A stretch of DNA of 64,000 bases, from the NCBI RefSeq assembly GCF_000315795.1, contig NZ_ANHY01000014.1, forward strand, positions 79,461 through 143,460, in the 5' to 3' direction. Position 1 is the stretch's first letter. Every line of letters begins with the position of its first letter. The notes under the pieces are model-generated. The model searched no databases and had not been told where the DNA came from. It was given only the letters and a program-made list of their open reading frames with translations. The DNA comes from Caenispirillum salinarum AK4 (lineage in GTDB: Bacteria; Pseudomonadota; Alphaproteobacteria; Rhodospirillales; Rhodospirillaceae). This document shows, piece after piece, positions 59,946 to 64,000 of the stretch. The position numbers and the translations under genes were made by a program.

Positions 59946-60837
59946 ATGACGTCTCCCAATTTCCTTCCAAGCCGGCCCCCCGGGCCTGGCCTCCTCGCTC
60001 CCTGTCGTGCCGGGGCACGACGGAATCTGTTTACAGTCTCACTGGATCGTCGCCAAGCTTGCATCTGGACCCCAAACGGGTCCACCTCTCGCGGGGCCGC
60101 TGCCCGACGCCGCAACATCGACGGCATTGGCACGGGTATGGCGTGCGCTCCGGTACGATTCTGCCGTCGCTCCGTTTATCATCGGGCGCAGCCTTGCCAT
60201 CGCAGGGGGTGATTCGCAGGCGCAATGAGGGGCGGGCCCGGCGTCCGAGGTCGCCTGGTCATCGCCGGGGCTGCGGCCCGTGTCGGTGATCCGTGCGGTC
60301 AAGGCGCAGGGTCCCAGCCGGTCGGCTGGAACGCCACGGGCCCCGAATCGTCGCACTGTCGACCTTTCAGGAGGAAGCGAACCGGACGAGGCGCCGTTGT
60401 CCCGGCCCAGACGGATGCGACGCCCGGGTGCCGAAAAGGCTCCCGGCCGTGCGCCCTGGACGGCGACGGCTTCTCGTGCGGATTTGAAAACGCCTGAAAA
60501 ACGGCACGTCTCCAACATCCAGTCTCCCCGTTCGCGCGGGGGTGCCGGGCATTCGAACGCACCCTTCCCCCCAAAAAGGCTCATTTCGACGCTGTGCGCG
60601 ATAAGGTAAGGTCATAACGCATTTAGCGTTCGATGTGTAACTTTTTTAGCCGTGGAATCGCTTGAAGGTCATGCATGCCAATCGGCTGACGAATCAACCC
60701 CTCCTTTCGGCGCTGGCCGCAGGCGGTTTTCCGCGGACAAGCGGCCGCCGCCGCCACGAAAATGCCCGCTTTTCCTGTGACCCCCGGCCTGCCGCCGCCG
60801 TTCTGGCTCGCACGAATGATCTGCACGGAACGACCTC
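59946..60837. other. 892-bp region without a convincing gene
   Basis: Between the DUF4212 and DUF1289 start codons no frame looks coding: those present are short, overlap on both strands and are rich in R/P/A. It should hold the symporter promoter. Seen in it: a sigma54-like match TTGGCACGGGTATGGC (60127-60142, plus strand, correct GG-GC spacing but facing 700 bp of empty sequence), AACGC-N5-GCGTT (60616-60630) close to the AT-rich stretch 60600-60650, and a T run at 60642-60647. A small RNA is possible. Confidence 0.4.
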
Positions 60838-61116
60838 ATGAGTGACCGATCCACCAAGAGTCCCTGTACCGGGGTCTGCAAGTTCTCGGGCGCTGAACCG
60901 TGCCGGGGCTGTTTTCGCACCAGGGAAGAGGTGCGCGGCTGGAAGAAGATGAGCGACGCCGACAAGATCCGCGTCAACCTCCGCGTCCGCCCGCTGATGA
61001 CGGCCGGCGGCAAGCCGTCTTCGAAGAAGGTCAAGAAGATGGACAAGAAGATTCGTAAGCTCGAGAAGCGGCTGGCCAAGGTTCGCCGAAAGCGCGAGGC
61101 GCTTGCCGCCGCGTAG
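60838..61116 (+). CDS. DUF1289 cysteine-rich protein
   Basis: A 92-residue protein. The N-terminal 45 residues are the DUF1289 domain: SPCTGVCKFSGAEPCRGCFR, with four cysteines that could bind zinc or iron-sulfur, then TREEVRGWKKMSDADKI. The C-terminal half is a very basic coiled-coil-like tail (KKVKKMDKKIRKLEKRLAKV) that many family members lack. Function unknown. Start ATG at 60838; no strong Shine-Dalgarno sequence (GGAACGACCTC). Confidence 0.83.
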   Translation: MSDRSTKSPCTGVCKFSGAEPCRGCFRTREEVRGWKKMSDADKIRVNLRVRPLMTAGGKPSSKKVKKMDKKIRKLEKRLAKVRRKREALAAA

Positions 61117-61130
61117 GTCTGTCCCCGCCT

Positions 61131-61166
61131 GCCGCCGGGTGAATCGCCGGCAAACCGGGGGGCGGC
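61131..61166 (+). terminator. Possible terminator after DUF1289
   Basis: GCCGCC (61131-61136) and GGCGGC (61161-61166) can pair around a 24-nt GC-rich loop that has its own partial pairing (GCCGG). A few T residues follow (TCAATTCC). Weak call. Confidence 0.3.
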
Positions 61167-61202
61167 GGCTCAATTCCTTAGCGGTGGTCGGGCTGTTTTG
61201 CC

Positions 61203-61232
61203 TTGACAATGAAAATGACTCGCATTCCTATT
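61203..61232 (+). promoter_or_regulatory. Promoter with overlapping Fur-like box for the exb/ton operon
   Basis: TTGACA (61203-61208) is a perfect -35; CCTATT (61227-61232) is a fair -10 with an 18-bp spacer. GACAATGAAAATGACTCGC (61205-61223) agrees with the classical 19-bp Fur box at about 13 positions and overlaps the -35, so iron repression of the TonB system is likely. It lies 23 bp before the first gene. Confidence 0.55.
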
Positions 61233-61254
61233 GGGGCCTCAGAGGAGGACAGGA

Positions 61255-61689
61255 ATGCGCTGCAAGCACTTGCTGGCGCCGGTGGCCCTGTGCGGGGCGC
61301 TAGGCGTCTGCCTGCCGGCCCAGGCGGAAGAGCCGGCACGCCCCGTCACCGTGGAACTGAACAAGCTCGAGACGGCGGGCGGCGACTGCCGCGTGACGTG
61401 GGTGCTGAACAACGCCTCGTCGCACGACTACGACCGGCTCAAGCTCGACATCGTGGCATTCGACGCCAACGGCGTGGTCGCGAAGCGGCTTGGCGCCGAG
61501 ATGGGGCCGCTGCCGGCCGAGGCCACGCGGGTGAAGCTGTTCGACCTGGCAGGGCTGACCTGCCAGGGCATCAGCCGTCTTCTTCTGAACGGCGTCCTGA
61601 CCTGTGAGACCGGGGCGGACGCCGGCGCCGACGCCTGCGCCACCGTTCCCGGCACCGCATCGCGCGCCGCCGTTCCGTTCATTCAGTGA
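61255..61689 (+). CDS. Exported protein of unknown function, first gene of the TonB operon
   Basis: A 144-residue protein with a signal peptide (about 1-25, ending AQAEEPA). The mature domain (VTVELNKLETAGGDCRVTWVLNNAS, FDANGVVAKRLGAEMGPLPAEATRVKLFDLAG) looks like a single beta-sandwich, with four or five cysteines that may form disulfides. I do not recognise a named family, but small periplasmic proteins of this kind are often encoded ahead of ExbB/ExbD/TonB genes. ATG 61255 has GGAG upstream. Confidence 0.75.
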   Translation: MRCKHLLAPVALCGALGVCLPAQAEEPARPVTVELNKLETAGGDCRVTWVLNNASSHDYDRLKLDIVAFDANGVVAKRLGAEMGPLPAEATRVKLFDLAGLTCQGISRLLLNGVLTCETGADAGADACATVPGTASRAAVPFIQ

Positions 61690-61729
61690 TATTCGCGCCC
61701 GTTGCGGCGCCCATCGGGGAGCGACACCC

Positions 61730-62530
61730 ATGACCGACGCACCCAGCAGCCTTCCGACGGCCGCTCCGCAAGCCAGTGGCGGCTCCCTCGACGGAGCGCC
61801 GCTTCCGGGCGGCATGGAGGGGCAGGCGGTTCCAGCCGCGGCGCCCGTCGGTCCCTTCGGCGAGGTGGTGGAGCTGCTGGCGGCCGGCGGACCGATCATG
61901 CTGGTTCTCGCGGCGCTGTCGGTGGTGACGCTGGCGGTGGTGCTTTACAAGGTCATCCAGTTCCTGACCGCCGGTGTCTGGGCGCGGCGCGGTGTCGGGC
62001 GGGCGCTGGAACTGTGGCACGCCGGCCGGGCCGACGAGGCGGCGCCGGTGCTCAGCCGCGAGCGCGGGCCGGTCGCCCAGGTCCTGCTGGTCGCCCTGCA
62101 CATGCGCCTCAACCCGCACATGCGGGCGGAAGAGGCGCGGGAGGAGGCGGAGCGCGTGGCGGCCCTGCACATCGACCGCCTGACGGGCGGATTGCGCCTG
62201 CTGGCGGTGATCGCCACGCTCAGCCCGCTGCTCGGCCTGCTGGGAACGGTCATCGGCATGATCGACGCCTTCCAGGCGCTGGAGAGCGCCGGCAGCAAGG
62301 TCGATCCCTCCATCCTGTCGGGCGGCATCTGGGTGGCGCTGTTGACCACCGCCGCCGGGCTGGTCGTCGCCATTCCCGCCGCCGCCGCCCACCAGTGGCT
62401 GGAAGGCGTGGTGGAGCGTGCCGGCCGCGCCATGGAAGATGCCGCGACCCAGGTCTTCACCCGCCAGCCGGCGACGGCGTTCCGCAAGCCGGTCTCCGAC
62501 GCCGGCGTGGCGGTCCAGGGCGCCGAGTGA
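61730..62530 (+). CDS. exbB: ExbB-type proton-channel subunit (MotA/TolQ/ExbB family)
   Basis: A 266-residue inner-membrane protein. A proline/alanine-rich N-terminal part (about 1-45) precedes the first membrane helix (about 55-80: PIMLVLAALSVVTLAVVLYKV). The two conserved helices follow later (TLSPLLGLLGTVIGMIDAFQAL with the TolQ/ExbB signature, and WVALLTTAAGLVVAIPAAAAH). It energises TonB using the proton gradient. GGGGAG precedes the ATG. Next gene is 4 bp downstream. Confidence 0.91.
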   Translation: MTDAPSSLPTAAPQASGGSLDGAPLPGGMEGQAVPAAAPVGPFGEVVELLAAGGPIMLVLAALSVVTLAVVLYKVIQFLTAGVWARRGVGRALELWHAGRADEAAPVLSRERGPVAQVLLVALHMRLNPHMRAEEAREEAERVAALHIDRLTGGLRLLAVIATLSPLLGLLGTVIGMIDAFQALESAGSKVDPSILSGGIWVALLTTAAGLVVAIPAAAAHQWLEGVVERAGRAMEDAATQVFTRQPATAFRKPVSDAGVAVQGAE

Positions 62531-62534
62531 CCCC

Positions 62535-62939
62535 ATGCAGGTGGTGCGCAAGAAACGCGGCGGCCGGGCACTCATCAGCCTGACGCCGCTTATCGACGTG
62601 GTTTTCATCCTGCTGGTCTTTTTCATGCTGGCATCAAGCTTTACCGAGTGGCGCGCCATCGACCTCGCCACCTCCGCCAAGGCGGTGTCGGCGGCGTCGG
62701 TGGAAGGGGCGGTGCTGGTGCGGGTGCGCGCCGACGGCGGCCTCGACATCGCCGGCGAGCGCCTGGACGCGGAGGCGCTGGCCGCCCGCATGACGTCCGT
62801 CGCCGAGCGTAATCCCGACCGGCGGGTGGCGGTGCAGCCCGATGCCGGCGTCCCGCTGCAGCGCGTGGTGACGGTGATGGAGACCGTCACGGCCGCCGGT
62901 CTGTCCGGCGTGTCCATCGTGCGCGGGCCGGGGGGCTGA
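62535..62939 (+). CDS. exbD: ExbD-type proton-channel subunit, first copy
   Basis: A 134-residue protein with one N-terminal membrane helix containing the essential aspartate (LTPLIDVVFILLVFFMLAS, Asp about residue 20) and a periplasmic domain. The L-I-D-V motif is that of functional ExbD/TolR. It sits between exbB and a second exbD-like gene. Confidence 0.9.
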   Translation: MQVVRKKRGGRALISLTPLIDVVFILLVFFMLASSFTEWRAIDLATSAKAVSAASVEGAVLVRVRADGGLDIAGERLDAEALAARMTSVAERNPDRRVAVQPDAGVPLQRVVTVMETVTAAGLSGVSIVRGPGG

Positions 62940-62942
62940 GCC

Positions 62943-63350
62943 ATGCGGTTCCGTCAGCGCCATCGCCCCGCACCGGACGGCGAGAACGTCCTGCCGCTCA
63001 TCAACGTGGTGTTCCTGCTGCTGGTCTTCTTCATGGTGGCGGGCGCGCTGGAACGCGCCGACCTGTTCGAGGTGACCCCGCCCGAGGCGGCCCTCGACGC
63101 CGAGCCCGAGGACCGGCAGGGCCTGCTGCTCATGGCCGCCGACGGGCGGCTGGCGCTGGGCGGCGTGGTGGTCGGGGAGGATGACCTGGCCGCCGCCGTG
63201 CAGGCATGGCGCGCGGCCAATCCCGAGACGGTCCTCAAGGTCAAGGCCGATGCCGCGGCTGAGGCGCTGGCCGTGGTCGGCCTGCTGGAGGACCTGCGGG
63301 CGGCTGGCATCGAGCAGGTGGTCCTGCTGGCGACGGAGGGCGGCCGATGA
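62943..63350 (+). CDS. ExbD-like protein, second copy with Asn in place of the channel Asp
   Basis: A 135-residue protein of the same fold (VLPLINVVFLLLVFFMVAGAL). Where ExbD has Asp, this copy has Asn (L-I-N-V), so it may not carry protons itself and could serve as a structural partner in a mixed ExbD dimer. It starts three bases after the first copy and overlaps the TonB gene in ATGA. Confidence 0.87.
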   Translation: MRFRQRHRPAPDGENVLPLINVVFLLLVFFMVAGALERADLFEVTPPEAALDAEPEDRQGLLLMAADGRLALGGVVVGEDDLAAAVQAWRAANPETVLKVKADAAAEALAVVGLLEDLRAAGIEQVVLLATEGGR

Positions 63351-64000
63351 CCGCGCATGTCCTGCCCGCCGGCGGCCGTCGCGGCCTGCATGTGGCCGTG
63401 GCCGTGGGCCTCGCCGTCGGCCTGCACGTGGGGCTCGCCTGGTGGGTGAGCCGCCAGCCGCCGACGCCGGCCACGGCCCAGGCGCCGGGGGTCGGCGGGA
63501 TGCTGGTGGATCTCGGCCCGTCCGGGGCCGCGGCCGGGGCGGCCCAGGCCGCCGCCGTGCCCGAGGCATCCGAGGTGCCGCCGGAGACCGTGGACGCGGC
63601 CGAAGCCGTGGAGCCGATGGAGATGGTGGACCCCGTGGAGCCGGTCGAGCCGGCGCCCGTGCCCGAGCCCGTCCAAGCCGTGGAACCTGTGGAGGCGGTC
63701 GAGGCGGTCGACACCCTGCCGGTCGAGACCGCCGAGCCCCCCGAACCCGTCGAGCCCGTCGAGGCGGTGGAGCCGGTCGAAACGGTGGAGCCGGTCGAAA
63801 CGGTGGAGCCGGTCGAGACGGTTGAGCCGCCTCCCGAGCCGGCCCGCAAACCGACGCCGCCGCCGCGCCCGGAACCGCAGCCGCAGCCGCAGCCGCAGCC
63901 GCAGGCCCGTCCCGAGCCGGCTCCGGCGCCCGCCGCGCCGCCGGCCCCGGCCGAGGCTCCGCCGCCCGTTCCCGCGCCGGCCAGCCAGCCGGTGGGCGAG
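63347..64000 (+). CDS. tonB: TonB protein, cut by the window end
   Basis: The first 218 residues are visible. After a short basic start there is one membrane helix (about 12-32: GLHVAVAVGLAVGLHVGLAWWV), an Ala/Gly-rich region, then a long Pro/Glu/Val region with EPVE and VEPVET repeats (about 85-160) and a Pro/Gln region ((PQ) repeats near 177-186). This rigid periplasm-spanning arm is typical of TonB; the C-terminal receptor-contact domain lies beyond position 64000. The start overlaps the second exbD stop. Confidence 0.85.
   Translation, partial: MTAHVLPAGGRRGLHVAVAVGLAVGLHVGLAWWVSRQPPTPATAQAPGVGGMLVDLGPSGAAAGAAQAAAVPEASEVPPETVDAAEAVEPMEMVDPVEPVEPAPVPEPVQAVEPVEAVEAVDTLPVETAEPPEPVEPVEAVEPVETVEPVETVEPVETVEPPPEPARKPTPPPRPEPQPQPQPQPQARPEPAPAPAAPPAPAEAPPPVPAPASQPVGE
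63770..63823 (+). repeat. Tandem 18-bp repeat in tonB
   Basis: Three near-identical units of GAGCCGGTCGAAACGGTG (63770-63787, 63788-63805, 63806-63823, the last with two changes) encode (E-P-V-E-T-V)3. A second array, five CCGCAG units (63875-63904), encodes alternating P-Q. Both lie in the periplasmic arm and may vary in number between strains, altering arm length. Confidence 0.8.

Noticed and set aside
60127..60142. Sigma54-like promoter TTGGCACGGGTATGGC facing rightward
   Set aside because: Not listed as its own feature: the -12 element is imperfect and the nearest downstream gene is about 700 bp away. Kept only as a note on the gap.
60039..60584. 181-codon open frame in the gap after DUF4212
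   Set aside because: Overlapped by equally long frames on both strands, Arg/Pro/Ala-rich, no ribosome site or known domain.
63875..63904. Regular short repeats as a possible CRISPR or satellite array
   Set aside because: Six-base units in frame with tonB encoding Pro-Gln; there are no spacers.

Overview
The window is GC-rich DNA (about 65-70% by eye), densely coding, with many ATGA start/stop overlaps and long antisense shadow frames. It looks like the chromosome of a metabolically versatile alphaproteobacterium. A member of the Rhodospirillales or a nearby group is my best guess, from NasST-type nitrate control, a DorA/TorA respiratory module, Fur-type operators and DUF1289; it rests on gene content, not on a search. 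No rRNA, tRNA, CRISPR array, prophage or insertion sequence was seen.

Layout. (1) 1-6.6 kb: a TMAO/DMSO respiration module, torR-torD-torA leftward and torC plus a DUF5131 protein rightward from an AT-rich promoter. A ~97-bp element with a hairpin is duplicated behind torA and torD. (2) 6.7-16.7 kb, leftward: a dipeptide-type ABC importer, a C45 (penicillin acyltransferase-like) hydrolase and a sigma54 activator, followed by an AtuA-like/DUF4387 pair. Both transcription units have a -24/-12 promoter. (3) 16.9-26.2 kb: a LysR regulator divergent from a rightward operon encoding LamB/YcsF, BCCP, biotin carboxylase and the two AHS1/AHS2 subunits (a split, urea-carboxylase-like amide or lactam hydrolase). 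A TorT-like binding protein with a ribose-type ABC transporter follows. (4) 26.2-33.3 kb: NnrS, a NitT/TauT-type ABC system, a TonB receptor and a Crp/Fnr regulator, with Fur-like and FNR-like operators. (5) 33.4-41.2 kb: a leftward siderophore operon, fecI-fecR-TonB receptor-fhuC-fhuD-fhuB.

(6) 41.3-52.2 kb: nitrate assimilation. nirB-nirD-nasA-cysG run leftward and narK-nasT-nasS rightward. The 755-bp divergent region holds two sigma54 promoters, a shared palindromic block, and in each leader a pair of hexaloop hairpins of the kind bound by ANTAR proteins such as NasT. The nirB leader also has a clear intrinsic terminator. (7) 52.4-60 kb: a PRC-barrel protein, then a leftward acetate-type symporter cluster (DUF4212, SSS symporter, cNMP/CBS/DUF294 protein, small membrane protein, CheY-like regulator, and a membrane PAS/kinase-like protein fused to a DEDDh exonuclease). 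(8) 60.8-64 kb: DUF1289, then an exported protein, ExbB, two ExbD proteins and TonB, the last cut by the window end, behind a Fur-like box.

Together the genes describe a cell that scavenges nitrogen from nitrate and probably from amides or peptides, imports siderophores with TonB energy, respires N- or S-oxides, and takes up short carboxylates. The observations most worth checking are the twin NasT-type leaders, the biotin-dependent amidohydrolase operon linked to a TorT-type transporter, the sigma54-controlled C45/AtuA island, and the kinase-like/exonuclease fusion.
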